IMG/VR virus record: IMGVR_UViG_3300009149_006183
Span: 1-64,000 of that record
Strand: one strand, 5' to 3'
DNA: 64,000 nt
Source: a virus
Both the position numbers and the translations under genes were made by a program. Positions 1 to 8,138 of this stretch are shown one piece after another. Numbering within the stretch: position 1 is the first letter of the stretch; each line of letters begins with the position of its first letter. The notes under the pieces were generated by a model, which was not told the DNA's origin, searched no databases, and saw only the letters and a list, made by a program, of their open reading frames with translations.

Positions 1-311
1 ACAATATTAGAATATCGTCTAATCATATCTAAATCATTATTATTAAAACATGATGTCAAAAAACCGATTCCCGCATCGTCACATATTGCCTTAGCAAGAG
101 CGTGTCTTTCTTCCGTCATCTCCGATTTTATATAGTCCTCCCTACGCCCATCAGAGTCCCACGGACCAGGGGCTAGATTCTCTACCTTCCATGTTTGGAA
201 TTTGGCGTAATCAGCTCCGCTATCTTTCGCAGACTGAACCATCTCTCTAATTAAATCATAATTCCCTAAATGGTTCATACTCAATTCAGCAATTAACTTT
301 ATTTCAGACAT
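1..311 (-). CDS. neuB: NeuB-type nonulosonic acid synthase, N-terminal part (cut by window edge)
   Basis: The reading frame opens with ATG at 311 and runs off the left edge, so only about 103 residues are visible. They contain the hallmark opening of the NeuB/LegI/PseI family: IAELSMNHLG near residue 7, then GADYAKFQTW near residue 34, then a helix leading to GFLTSCFNN. These enzymes condense phosphoenolpyruvate with a hexosamine to make nine-carbon sialic-acid-like sugars. The ATG overlaps the stop of the upstream glycosyltransferase by 8 nt, suggesting translational coupling. A second, clearly different NeuB homologue lies at 6934-7788. Which nonulosonic acid is made cannot be told from this fragment. 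Confidence 0.85.
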   Translation of the reverse strand, partial: MSEIKLIAELSMNHLGNYDLIREMVQSAKDSGADYAKFQTWKVENLAPGPWDSDGRREDYIKSEMTEERHALAKAICDDAGIGFLTSCFNNNDLDMIRRYSNI

Positions 312-1269
312 TTAATTTTCCTATCTCGCTAATCCATAGATCAACAGCTTTATCCATATCTAAGTATTTCTGGTAATATTTATACGGATTCCAGTTCCCC
401 CGTAAACACTTATCAATTCCCTCTGATAATTTCTTATCGGAAATACATAGACCTGTGTGTTTAGTAATATATTTTTCTCTCCAAAAATTAACATTTGATG
501 TCACGACAACGGGAATATTACATGCAAGATATTCTGGAATTACTCTAGGGCAGGAATCATAATTAGAAGAACAGCATACGCCAACACGACATGAAGAAAT
601 CAAGGCTGGCAAATTTTTACGAAGATGCCAACCTGCCCAATGAATATGTTTATACTTCCGCATCAAATCTTTATTCGTATTACCAATAATCATTGTCTTT
701 AAATTTATTTTACTTACAGATTGAATTAATAATTCATGTCGTTTAATAGATTGTTGAGTAGAATTAGCCGTAAAACAAACATCGTACTTTTTATTGCACT
801 TAACAGGAGAGAATAAGGTTGCTGCCGGTTTAATAAATAACGACACATTTTTCTTTTGTTTTAAAATATAATCTCTTTGACTAGGAGAGTCAACAAAAAA
901 TAAATCATAATTATTATAAGTGTCGGGGTAAAACCTCTTACCAGCACCATAATATATTTTTTTAGCAGATTTAAATCTTTTAATAAATTTCAGATAATAA
1001 GGAAAACCTCCACGACAAACAATAATATCTGGCTTAAATGGTGGAGAGTATTTTTTAAGATTAACCCATTTTTCTGTAAAATTACCATCAATAAAAGTTA
1101 TTTTGTTGCTTCCCTCATATAATATTTCTGCTTTAGCGTCTAATTTTTTAGCGACATAATAAAATAATTGAGTCCACATATCCTCGCACTGTTGAATAGT
1201 GTCATACTTCAATTTCTCGGGATGTTCATTAGGTGGGGGAACAGAGCCTCTTAGAAATACTATATTCAC
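304..1269 (-). CDS. glycosyltransferase, GT4-like (group 1)
   Basis: This 321-residue protein has a Rossmann-like N-terminus (MNIVFLRG, then a PP-rich loop) and a C-terminal half of the group 1/GT4 type: SSCRVGVCCSSNYDSCPRV followed by IPEYLACNIPVVVT, the usual nucleotide-sugar-binding region with a conserved Glu. It probably transfers a sugar from an NDP donor. The start is GTG, directly after the TAA of the upstream glycosyltransferase, with a G-rich stretch in front. It is one of a run of transferases next to the nonulosonic acid genes. Donor and acceptor are unknown. Confidence 0.75.
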   Translation of the reverse strand: MNIVFLRGSVPPPNEHPEKLKYDTIQQCEDMWTQLFYYVAKKLDAKAEILYEGSNKITFIDGNFTEKWVNLKKYSPPFKPDIIVCRGGFPYYLKFIKRFKSAKKIYYGAGKRFYPDTYNNYDLFFVDSPSQRDYILKQKKNVSLFIKPAATLFSPVKCNKKYDVCFTANSTQQSIKRHELLIQSVSKINLKTMIIGNTNKDLMRKYKHIHWAGWHLRKNLPALISSCRVGVCCSSNYDSCPRVIPEYLACNIPVVVTSNVNFWREKYITKHTGLCISDKKLSEGIDKCLRGNWNPYKYYQKYLDMDKAVDLWISEIGKLNV

Positions 1270-2184
1270 TTATTTCCCCCCGATATGTTTAATTAAATGC
1301 AGCATATTGTCTTTTCTCGACCCTATTTTAGTATTTAAAACCGATCTGAGATTCGCATTTAATTCGCTCCTTAATTGTTCATTACTTAACAATTCAGAGA
1401 TATATGACTGAGCTACCTTTAAATTTCTTGCGGGATAAACTAATGCTGTTTTATTATGAATCGCAAAATCAGAGACTCCAGACATATAGTGATCTGTACA
1501 AACTAATGAACAACCACAAAGACCGGCTTCCATTGGGGGATTGTGCAATCCTTCAAGCTCGCTAGGCGAAAACCATATTTTAATTTTATTATACCACAGC
1601 CTCAATTCTTTTTCTGAAGCATCCACTATATTTTTATTCAGCATTCTAAATTTTTTGTGCATTGAGGTTGCTAAAATTTCTGCATCACAATGTCTTTTCG
1701 TCACATGTCTTTTGCTATATAATGCTCCAACATCTTTAGTCCGCGAAATGTCCATCATATTAAATTTGTCGAAATCAAGACCTGGATATATTAATCTAGA
1801 CGGTATCCCATGTTTTAAAAAATAATCTTTTAACCATTCAGAATTGACAATACAATTTATCTTTTTGTACATGCCAAATAACTCTTTTTCAGGAGCTACC
1901 CATCTCTCTAATCCACGAATATAGCAGTACTTTTTAGCGGCTGGAGCTTTTATTGTCGATTTTATACTTTTAAAGCCAGTTGCGATAGAGACATCACAGT
2001 GCGGATGCGTATTACCATATAATATTTTTGATTTAATCTTACTCCATGTGAATTTATTTGGCTGGTTTGTAAATAGAACAACATCCTGTCCAAGAGTAGA
2101 CAACGTATCTGCACACTTTATAAGTGTTCGGCTTCCTCCGTTATTGCCCAATCCGACATTTAATAAATTAAATACTATTTTCAT
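1270..2184 (-). CDS. glycosyltransferase, GT4-like (group 1)
   Basis: The 304-residue protein begins with MKIVFNLLNVG and an N-terminal GGSRTL loop, as in GT4 enzymes that bind the acceptor near a glycine-rich turn. The C-terminal half contains KIWFSPSELEGLHNPPMEA and CSLVCTDHYMSGVSDF, matching the E-x7-E sugar-nucleotide-binding motif of group 1 transferases. The stop lies immediately before the next gene's GTG, and the ATG overlaps the upstream TGA (ATGA), so the genes are translationally coupled. The substrate cannot be inferred from sequence. Confidence 0.8.
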   Translation of the reverse strand: MKIVFNLLNVGLGNNGGSRTLIKCADTLSTLGQDVVLFTNQPNKFTWSKIKSKILYGNTHPHCDVSIATGFKSIKSTIKAPAAKKYCYIRGLERWVAPEKELFGMYKKINCIVNSEWLKDYFLKHGIPSRLIYPGLDFDKFNMMDISRTKDVGALYSKRHVTKRHCDAEILATSMHKKFRMLNKNIVDASEKELRLWYNKIKIWFSPSELEGLHNPPMEAGLCGCSLVCTDHYMSGVSDFAIHNKTALVYPARNLKVAQSYISELLSNEQLRSELNANLRSVLNTKIGSRKDNMLHLIKHIGGK

Positions 2185-2966
2185 TTTATTTGGTTTAAAA
2201 AATTATCTATATATCTTTTATATGTTATGTAAGCTCCATTTTTACATACTGCGTGAGATATTTTTGGACAAGTAGATCTACTTCTTACATGATCAGTTTT
2301 CTTCCAAAGGACGAGTCCTGTCATATTTAAAGCACCAGAGACATGGTACAGTCCCGTATCGTTAGATATAAAGTAGTCACACTGGCCAAGTAAACTAACA
2401 GAGTCTTTTAAAGATAATGCTCCCATATAATTCAGACATCCATGCAGTTTGTTTCTGCTCCAATAAATTTTAAGATCTCGCTTCGAGCCTAATATGACTG
2501 GAATATGGTTTTTAGAAAGAATAGAGTTTATAATATATTGTCTAGTTTTACTCCCTAAGTCTTTCGCAGCCTTGTAAATATCGCCCAAACAACCGTGAAA
2601 AACTGCTATATATTTTTTCCCTTTTATTTTATCTAATTTTTTAGTGACATCATAATCGACATATGTATTCTCCATTTTTTTTATATCACGGTTAGCGACT
2701 ACTCGGAACAAAGATTCGCTATCAGACTCCCTAGTTCTTCTATATTTCTTGCCTGTGGAGGTTGTAGCAAAAGCTTTAGTTTTAGGAGCGATATCTAATA
2801 TATTTATAAAGGGACATTTTCGATATAGTGTCTCTATCTTTTTGTCAGAAAAATAAACATTGACAGGCTTTTTGGAGCCCAAGTATCTCAAGGCTGGCGT
2901 AGCCATTACAAAATTACCTAACCCGAAACCCTCTTCCTGTTTAAACCATTTAATTTCTTTACTCAT
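2181..2966 (-). CDS. heptosyltransferase-like (GT9) glycosyltransferase
   Basis: This 261-residue protein resembles GT9/ADP-heptose:LPS heptosyltransferases. It has an N-terminal GFGLGNFVMATPALRYL helix, which GT9 enzymes use near the acceptor site, and a C-terminal DYFISNDTGLYHVSGALN motif matching the D-TG-H-A pattern that binds the nucleotide sugar. It is shorter than cellular GT9 enzymes (about 320-350 aa). It sits in the minus-strand glycosyltransferase run and shares an ATGA junction with the next gene. The exact sugar is not inferable. Confidence 0.75.
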   Translation of the reverse strand: MSKEIKWFKQEEGFGLGNFVMATPALRYLGSKKPVNVYFSDKKIETLYRKCPFINILDIAPKTKAFATTSTGKKYRRTRESDSESLFRVVANRDIKKMENTYVDYDVTKKLDKIKGKKYIAVFHGCLGDIYKAAKDLGSKTRQYIINSILSKNHIPVILGSKRDLKIYWSRNKLHGCLNYMGALSLKDSVSLLGQCDYFISNDTGLYHVSGALNMTGLVLWKKTDHVRSRSTCPKISHAVCKNGAYITYKRYIDNFLNQIK

Positions 2967-2978
2967 GTTAGAATATCT

Positions 2979-3860
2979 TTATTTGCGTTTTATTTTAAGC
3001 TTCATTTTAGATCTGGGTATCGGTTTAATGACTGGTTTTGCTTTAATCCTAGGTTTAGCCTTAGATCTTTCTCTGGTTTGTATTTTAGGTCTTGGTTTCG
3101 AAGATGACTTATTATTCGGTTTGTTCTTCTTCCAGTTTATAAATGTGAAAGCCCCCTGGCCGCCAGGTCTATGCCATCCATTTTTTGCCATCCAATCTCG
3201 ACCTGTATCTATAACCATAACAGCACGCGTTAGTGGCGGATGTTGAAGCCCAGTATAGTTTGTTCTGTTTTTTCCAACCGTGTTTTGTACTGTCCAAGGG
3301 CGGCATTGTTTCTCAGGATTTTTTGTTATATCCATCCTCTCAGCCATATATTTAGCCCATCGCGTCATGACCATTCCGGGAGACAAACACACTCTAGTAT
3401 CTTTAATAGTAGAATAAGCCCTTAATGTTACTATGACGGTTCTATTTTTTTTACTTTCAAAGTCGCCATTTAGGTTTAATTTACCATATAATGCTCGAAT
3501 ACCAAAAGGTATCTTTAAAACCCAATCCTCCTGCAAGGTAAAGAAAAACTCGCCGGTAGGTTGCTGCCATGTCCACTTATGACCGGCACAGAAATTACAA
3601 GTCTTTGGTAGATTATAAACAACATTGCCAAAGTAATTTTGGCAGATTTTAATAATCTCGCCGGGTTCGCATTCACCACCAATAGGGTCTATATTAACAT
3701 ATAGAGTAGATTTTTTCCAATCTACGCCTGTCATGTTCTTATGAAAAGAATTATAAGTTCTATCTATTAAACTAGAACGGCAGGTCGCTGTAGTTGTAAA
3801 CTCTAATGGGATATCCTCCATTTTTAAACTCCTATATTTAACATTATATCGTCTATTCAT
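2979..3860 (-). CDS. putative glycosyltransferase-like protein with basic C-terminal tail
   Basis: I recognise this 293-residue protein only loosely. The N-terminus (FTTTATCRSSLIDRTYNSF) looks like the first strand and loop of a GT-A fold enzyme, and FFTLQEDWVL near residue 107 could be the acidic metal/nucleotide site. The last ~45 residues are strikingly basic, made of alternating Lys/Arg/Pro repeats (KPRPKIQTRER, KAKPRIKAKPVIK), which would suit contact with nucleic acid, membrane or another protein. Its position between a radical-SAM gene and GT9 supports a role in glycan metabolism, but function is unproven. Confidence 0.5.
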   Translation of the reverse strand: MNRRYNVKYRSLKMEDIPLEFTTTATCRSSLIDRTYNSFHKNMTGVDWKKSTLYVNIDPIGGECEPGEIIKICQNYFGNVVYNLPKTCNFCAGHKWTWQQPTGEFFFTLQEDWVLKIPFGIRALYGKLNLNGDFESKKNRTVIVTLRAYSTIKDTRVCLSPGMVMTRWAKYMAERMDITKNPEKQCRPWTVQNTVGKNRTNYTGLQHPPLTRAVMVIDTGRDWMAKNGWHRPGGQGAFTFINWKKNKPNNKSSSKPRPKIQTRERSKAKPRIKAKPVIKPIPRSKMKLKIKRK

Positions 3861-3863
3861 AAT

Positions 3864-4766
3864 CTAAATAAAATGAGAAATATATTTTTCTCTTCTAATA
3901 ATCATTTTTTTAGTTATTGGGTCGTAAGTATTTCTAGCCATTCCTTCTCTAGAAAATATATTTGAGATATATACGTAATAATATCCACTGTCTATTAAAT
4001 ATTCTCTCAAATCAAACAAAGAGTCCTCTTCTGTTGATACCCCCGAATATTTATTCGCAGGAAAAACTTTCAGTAGATGTATCGGTATCTTTTTAATGTC
4101 TAGAGGAGAAAGAACCTCATCTATCCACTTTTGATAATGCTCGATATCTGGGTATACAGGTATGCTAATCTCTACGTTTTTTACGATTTTTAATGCATAT
4201 GTAATATTGTTTAATATTTGGTCAGAGCCTAGACAGTCACATCTAGTTTCATAATCCGCTTTAGCCCCTTTTAAATCTATATTCATAACGTCACAACTAT
4301 GGCACACGTTCCTCCAATATCGAGAAGTTAGATATGCATTTGTTTTTATTCCAAAAAATAAATTATTTTCGCGAGACAATCTTGATAATGAAGACAATCT
4401 CTTGTAATAAATGGTCGGTTCAGTGTAAGAAAAGAATATTCCAGAAGCTTCATACTGCATAGCCAGATCCACAAGCTCTATGTCAGTAAAACTAGAAACT
4501 TGTTGAGGAATTGATGTAGAGATTTTATAATTTTGGCAACAGACACATCTCAGAGAGCAGCCACAACCACCCAAACTTAGTATTTTAGAGTTATGTTTAA
4601 AGTGAAAAATAGGTTTCTTTTCTATAACATCTAGATTAATAGAAGTAATGCGTAAAGGCTCTTCTACAATAGACCCATTACGCATTCTCCAAGCAAAACA
4701 TTTGCCTAACTCTTCTTCCGCCAAGTCACAGTAATTGGGACAAATTCTGCAAGGTATTTTATTCAT
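3864..4766 (-). CDS. radical SAM protein, PflA-like (COG1180 type)
   Basis: This 300-residue protein has the radical-SAM cluster motif GCGCSLRCVCCQNY near residue 68-81, where a C-x3-C-x2-C set binds the 4Fe-4S cluster that cleaves S-adenosylmethionine. A second Cys group at the extreme N-terminus (CRICPNYCDL) and the FSYTEPTIYYK segment match the family of pyruvate-formate-lyase-activase-like enzymes. No glycyl-radical enzyme is visible in the window, so the partner is unknown. The gene ends with TAG, and the next gene starts in the same frame after one intervening codon. It overlaps the deformylase gene by 8 nt. Confidence 0.8.
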   Translation of the reverse strand: MNKIPCRICPNYCDLAEEELGKCFAWRMRNGSIVEEPLRITSINLDVIEKKPIFHFKHNSKILSLGGCGCSLRCVCCQNYKISTSIPQQVSSFTDIELVDLAMQYEASGIFFSYTEPTIYYKRLSSLSRLSRENNLFFGIKTNAYLTSRYWRNVCHSCDVMNIDLKGAKADYETRCDCLGSDQILNNITYALKIVKNVEISIPVYPDIEHYQKWIDEVLSPLDIKKIPIHLLKVFPANKYSGVSTEEDSLFDLREYLIDSGYYYVYISNIFSREGMARNTYDPITKKMIIRREKYISHFI

Positions 4767-5415
4767 TTTCCGCGATAACTGATAAGTCTTCCTGTTTAAC
4801 TCTACTTCGTTGAGTCAGCTTCTTCATCTTTTCCTGTTTATTTTTCCACGCGTCTCCTACCTTGCAAATACCAAAAGTGTGATCTATCTCATGCTGTATC
4901 AGAACAGATTGAAACTTTTCAAATTCTTCTACGTGCAATTTCATATCCTCGTCATAATATCTAACTTCAATTTTTCTTGGACGAGATATTTTGACATAAA
5001 AGCCAGGATAAGATAGGCAACCCTCTTCTGTTTCATACGCTCTAACGCGCGGCTCAGCTTGAGGATTATTTAAACTTTTTTCTTTTACGGGAGTATAGTC
5101 CGCATTTAGCATAACTATATAATTCTTATTTTTAAGAGGGTCTACAATAATAGCTCTTTTCAAAATGCCAATTTGACTTGCCGCAAGACCGACACCTTTA
5201 TTAGATGTTTTTAAGACTTCTTTCATTTCTTTGATAAAAGACAAATCGTCAGCAAGAGAGACATCGCCACACAATCTGTTCAGCGCTGGATCGTTATATT
5301 TAAGTATTCTATCCTTATTAGCTTTAGCAATAAGTAGCTTGCGCATACTGTTTTTGCGTTTTTCTAGCTTTCTCTTATTATCTCTGACTTTTCCTCTTGG
5401 CTTTTTATTTGACAT
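4759..5415 (-). CDS. def: peptide deformylase
   Basis: All three catalytic motifs of peptide deformylase are present: GVGLAASQIG (residues 74-83), EGCLS (131-135, Cys metal ligand) and QHEIDH (174-179, two His ligands plus catalytic Glu). The enzyme removes the formyl group from nascent proteins at the ribosome exit. At 218 residues it is longer than most, because of a very basic ~25-residue N-terminal extension that could bind the ribosome or RNA. An internal Met at residue 24 is an alternative start. Phage deformylases are known. Here it accompanies a phage IF-3 (34618-35121), pointing to manipulation of translation. Confidence 0.93.
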   Translation of the reverse strand: MSNKKPRGKVRDNKRKLEKRKNSMRKLLIAKANKDRILKYNDPALNRLCGDVSLADDLSFIKEMKEVLKTSNKGVGLAASQIGILKRAIIVDPLKNKNYIVMLNADYTPVKEKSLNNPQAEPRVRAYETEEGCLSYPGFYVKISRPRKIEVRYYDEDMKLHVEEFEKFQSVLIQHEIDHTFGICKVGDAWKNKQEKMKKLTQRSRVKQEDLSVIAENE

Positions 5416-5423
5416 ATTTGATA

Positions 5424-5819
5424 TTAAACTCCTATTCTAACTTTAATAGCGATAGATCCATCTTTTCTAACTTCTGATGATTTAACAGACAGTTTTCTTG
5501 TCTTTTTTATATATCTAGTTATCTTTGCTTTTTGATAAATTTGTTTTAATTTATTTGTCTGGAATCCATGTTGGTCAAATTCCGATAAATGCATAATATA
5601 TTTCCCCTTGACCTTCTCAAAACCGACATCATTACTCGCTGATCCGACCTGAGATCTGGGAATTATAACGTGAGCTTTTTGATCTCTTAAATCGCCCCGA
5701 TATCCATGAAGCCGTTGAGCAGTTTCATTAACTGTCGGTTTATATCCCATTTCGCCTAAAGCCTCAAGAAGACAGTCTATATCATCGAAATCAAGATCAA
5801 AAATATGAAACTCGCTGAT
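5424..5819 (-). CDS. DUF1257 (Ycf35-like) protein, probable ATC start
   Basis: The first ATG (5750) gives 108 residues, but the same frame is open further upstream to an in-frame TAG at about 5828. The added 23 codons read ISEFHIFDLDFDDIDCLLEA, which aligns with the conserved MSHF...L-EAL-x-LGY opening of DUF1257 proteins. No ATG, GTG or TTG occurs in this stretch. The codon that would encode the initiator is ATC at 5819-5817, preceded by an AAAGG/TAGGG purine stretch. I therefore annotate 131 residues with ATC as tentative start. DUF1257 proteins are frequent in phages and plastids (Ycf35) and are of unknown function. A Ycf46-like AAA+ protein is encoded at 32935-34602. Confidence 0.65.
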   Translation of the reverse strand: MSEFHIFDLDFDDIDCLLEALGEMGYKPTVNETAQRLHGYRGDLRDQKAHVIIPRSQVGSASNDVGFEKVKGKYIMHLSEFDQHGFQTNKLKQIYQKAKITRYIKKTRKLSVKSSEVRKDGSIAIKVRIGV

Positions 5820-5842
5820 GTCGCTACCCTACCTTTCTTTAT

Positions 5843-6349
5843 TTAATCTAGAAATATAACTGGGCCTCGTGCTACAGCCAAAATAAATTCTTCAACAATA
5901 CTAGGAATACCAGATGCTCTATCCACGACTACAAGAGATTTAGCTGAAATACGTTTCTTAAGAGAATCTGTATCGCTCAATAATATAGACGGAGGGTTAA
6001 CTAAAGTTGAATTATGAATAGCATAAAAAAGTTCGAATACAGAAACAATTGTAGAGTTCGCTTCTGTATCTGCATCGTAGCAGTCTTTTCTATATGAAGA
6101 TATCTCTTCCCAATGTTCAATATCTCTATTTATCACAACAACATCTCTAACCATTGAGAGATAAGCGGTTAAAAAAGTGTGACCAGAGCCTTTTGGTAAT
6201 TTTATTTTAATTTGACTGGATTTATTTAAATCGTAATCAGAAAATGATTGATTTTCTTCTTTATCCCGGTATTCCAGGCTCTTGCCAATTTCTTTCATAA
6301 CCCAGCTTTGCCAATCACGCAATACAATTTTTTTCGCAAAATCACCCAT
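5843..6349 (-). CDS. hypothetical protein with degenerate P-loop NTPase motifs
   Basis: The 168-residue protein has a tryptophan-containing helix (LRDWQSWVMKEI), a Walker A-like stretch KLPKGSGHTFL in which the usual GKT/S lysine is replaced by His, and a Walker B-like strand SLVVVDRASG. The order fits the N-terminal half of a helicase or terminase-type ATPase, but the domain is short and the key lysine is missing. It may therefore be a non-hydrolysing NTPase relic. It ends 23 nt before the proposed ATC start of the DUF1257 gene and overlaps the KdsC-like gene by 8 nt. Function unknown. Confidence 0.5.
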   Translation of the reverse strand: MGDFAKKIVLRDWQSWVMKEIGKSLEYRDKEENQSFSDYDLNKSSQIKIKLPKGSGHTFLTAYLSMVRDVVVINRDIEHWEEISSYRKDCYDADTEANSTIVSVFELFYAIHNSTLVNPPSILLSDTDSLKKRISAKSLVVVDRASGIPSIVEEFILAVARGPVIFLD

Positions 6350-6869
6350 TATCTGTCTCCAATAAATAATTTATAAAATCAGCTACAGCCCCATGACCAC
6401 CTTTATATGGGCTTATGTAGTCTGCTATCTCTATTATCGGTTTTTCTGCGTCACATGGGCAAGCAGATATTGCAGCTTTTTTCATAACTTCTAAATCATT
6501 TTCGGCATCGCCCATATATGCAATGTTTTTCCAACCATCCTCTACTTCCACTTCTATTCCACGGCCTTTAGCAAAAATAGATATACCGCCTTTTTCTATA
6601 AAGTTTTTCTTATCGCAACACTTATTAACAATAAAAAAGTTATTATATTTCGTTAAGAATCCATTGGTTGAGCATTTATTATAAAAACAATTGTCCTCAG
6701 AACTCGTAATAGCAGGAACTATATATCCTCTTTTGAGTAGCTTTTCAATCGCGGCGAAATCTCGCGTATAGAAAGATTTAGAAATAATGCCGTCAGATGA
6801 GACTTGATATATTCCATCTGTTAATGTGCCATCGATATCAAATGCCACGATTTTTATATTTTTAAGCAT
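6342..6869 (-). CDS. KdsC-like HAD phosphatase (nonulosonate/KDO 8-P or 9-P type)
   Basis: This 175-residue HAD-superfamily protein matches the compact C0-type KdsC family. It has the DxD nucleophile motif FDIDGTLTDG (10-19), the loop MGDAENDLEVMKKA, and the family C-terminal signature CPCDAEKP...YKGGHGAVADF. KdsC relatives dephosphorylate the 8- or 9-phosphate of KDO and sialic-acid-type sugars. Its position next to NeuB and NeuA implies it removes the phosphate from a nonulosonic acid 9-phosphate or related intermediate. Length agrees with the family (170-190 aa). Its start faces the divergent neuB gene across a 64-nt intergenic region. Confidence 0.88.
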   Translation of the reverse strand: MLKNIKIVAFDIDGTLTDGIYQVSSDGIISKSFYTRDFAAIEKLLKRGYIVPAITSSEDNCFYNKCSTNGFLTKYNNFFIVNKCCDKKNFIEKGGISIFAKGRGIEVEVEDGWKNIAYMGDAENDLEVMKKAAISACPCDAEKPIIEIADYISPYKGGHGAVADFINYLLETDNG

Positions 6870-6933
6870 AATTATTTCTTAATCTATTTTGATTTCACTT
6901 GCCGATAAAATAGTGAAAGGTTAATATAAAAAA
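6870..6933. promoter_or_regulatory. divergent intergenic region with dyad
   Basis: This 64-nt gap separates the minus-strand KdsC-like gene from the only plus-strand gene (neuB), so promoters for both directions should lie here or overlap the gene starts. A perfect 7-bp inverted repeat (TTTCACT at 6893-6899, AGTGAAA at 6912-6918) encloses 12 nt. It could be an operator or an RNA hairpin whose right arm reaches the AAAGG that may act as neuB ribosome site. A weak TTGCCG/TAATAT pair with 17-nt spacing is visible on the plus strand. No strong consensus promoter is present. Confidence 0.45.
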
Positions 6934-7788
6934 ATGCTACCGACAAACTATAAACCTGCAATTATTATAGCCGAAGTAGGCTGCACTCATATAGGAAAAA
7001 TGGACAGGGCTAAATATCTCATCGATTTGGCAAAACAGTCTGGAGCTCATGTCGTAAAATTTCAAAAAAGAAATCCCAAAGAATGTGTGCCTAAGCACCT
7101 ATGGAATAAACCGCACCCAAACGAGATATTCTCTTACGGAAAAACGTATTTAGAGCACAGAATTAATATAGAACTGAATCTAGAACAACACAAAGAATTA
7201 AAAGATTATTGTGAAACAATTGGCATAGAGTATTCTTCATCTGTCTGGGATATGACATCCGCAAAAGAAATCATTAGTTTACGTCCTAAATTTATAAAAA
7301 TACCAAGTGCCTGCAATATGAATACATCTTTAATAAATTTTATTAAAGATAGTTATAATGGAGAAATTCACATCTCATTAGGAATGCTATCCCCATTAGA
7401 AGTTTTTAAGGTTTTTAATTATTTTGAAGATATCCGAGATAGAGTGGTAATTTATCATTGCACCTCTATTTATCCATGCCCTTTTGAGAAATTATATTTA
7501 AAAGAAATTTCAAATATTCTACTTTCATGGAACAGGGTTGGATTTAGCAATCATGGATACGGAATAGCCGCCGATGTCGCCGCCTATATACTAGGAGCAA
7601 CTTATATAGAGAGACATTTTACAAATGATAGGTCTTTTAGGCACACAGACAGTGCAGCCTCTTTAGAACCTACTGGATTATCGAAATTATGTAGAGACTT
7701 AAAAGCTGTACACGCCGCATTGAAAAATAAACCAAATGAACTGTCACAAGAAGAAGAAAAAGAAAAAAATAAATTAAGAAATGTTTAA
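6934..7788 (+). CDS. neuB: N-acetylneuraminate/legionaminate-type synthase lacking SAF domain
   Basis: The 284-residue protein shows the NeuB TIM-barrel signature: IIAEVGCTHIG (11-21), AHVVKFQKRNP, YSSSVWDM, the FIKIPSACNMN substrate loop, ISLGMLSP, YHCTSIYPCP and GFSNHGYG with the metal-binding His. It should condense phosphoenolpyruvate with ManNAc or a related diacetamido sugar. Cellular NeuB proteins are about 340-350 aa with a C-terminal antifreeze-like SAF domain, and this one stops after the barrel with a charged EEEKEKNK tail. It is the sole gene on the plus strand and converges on the next gene with a 4-nt overlap, which suggests separate acquisition or separate control. Confidence 0.9.
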   Translation: MLPTNYKPAIIIAEVGCTHIGKMDRAKYLIDLAKQSGAHVVKFQKRNPKECVPKHLWNKPHPNEIFSYGKTYLEHRINIELNLEQHKELKDYCETIGIEYSSSVWDMTSAKEIISLRPKFIKIPSACNMNTSLINFIKDSYNGEIHISLGMLSPLEVFKVFNYFEDIRDRVVIYHCTSIYPCPFEKLYLKEISNILLSWNRVGFSNHGYGIAADVAAYILGATYIERHFTNDRSFRHTDSAASLEPTGLSKLCRDLKAVHAALKNKPNELSQEEEKEKNKLRNV

Positions 7789-8138
7789 TATGGAGGAAAA
7801 TCTCCAGAGTCATCCAGATAATCATCATAATCATCGCTATCGAAGCTCTCGTCTGAGCCTATTGATTCGCCATACTCCCCGTCCTGGTCCATCTTCATTA
7901 GATAAATACTGTCTTCGCCAAACCATAAATTGATACCAACCTCTTCCCCATCATCGTCAAGTATACGCTCTATCGAATCCATCTCTGTTTTAGTCTTATC
8001 GCCATCACCCCAAATCGCGTATAAAAAGTGGTCATCAAATTCAAAAGTTTTAATTTCAGGGTTTCCGGGGCTAGGATTATAAAACCCCATAATGAAGGAA
8101 ATTCCGTCTATTAATCTATACTCTTTATCTACTATCAT
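7785..8138 (-). CDS. hypothetical acidic protein
   Basis: This 117-residue protein has no family I recognise. It is very acidic, especially the tail (SDESFDSDDYDDYLDDSGD), which would be disordered or mimic nucleic acid. The body alternates hydrophobic strands with charged turns (EFDDHFLYAIWGDGDKTK), so it is probably a small beta-rich domain. Its ATG overlaps the neuA stop (ATGA), indicating coupled expression with neuA. Its 3' end overlaps the 3' end of the convergent neuB by 4 nt. Confidence 0.6.
   Translation of the reverse strand: MIVDKEYRLIDGISFIMGFYNPSPGNPEIKTFEFDDHFLYAIWGDGDKTKTEMDSIERILDDDGEEVGINLWFGEDSIYLMKMDQDGEYGESIGSDESFDSDDYDDYLDDSGDFPPY

Noticed and set aside
3861-3866. In-frame TAG between the radical SAM gene and the next gene, as if they were one readthrough fusion
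   Set aside because: The frames agree by one-in-three chance, the second gene has its own ATG, and the two proteins are not known to be fused. I see no readthrough signal.
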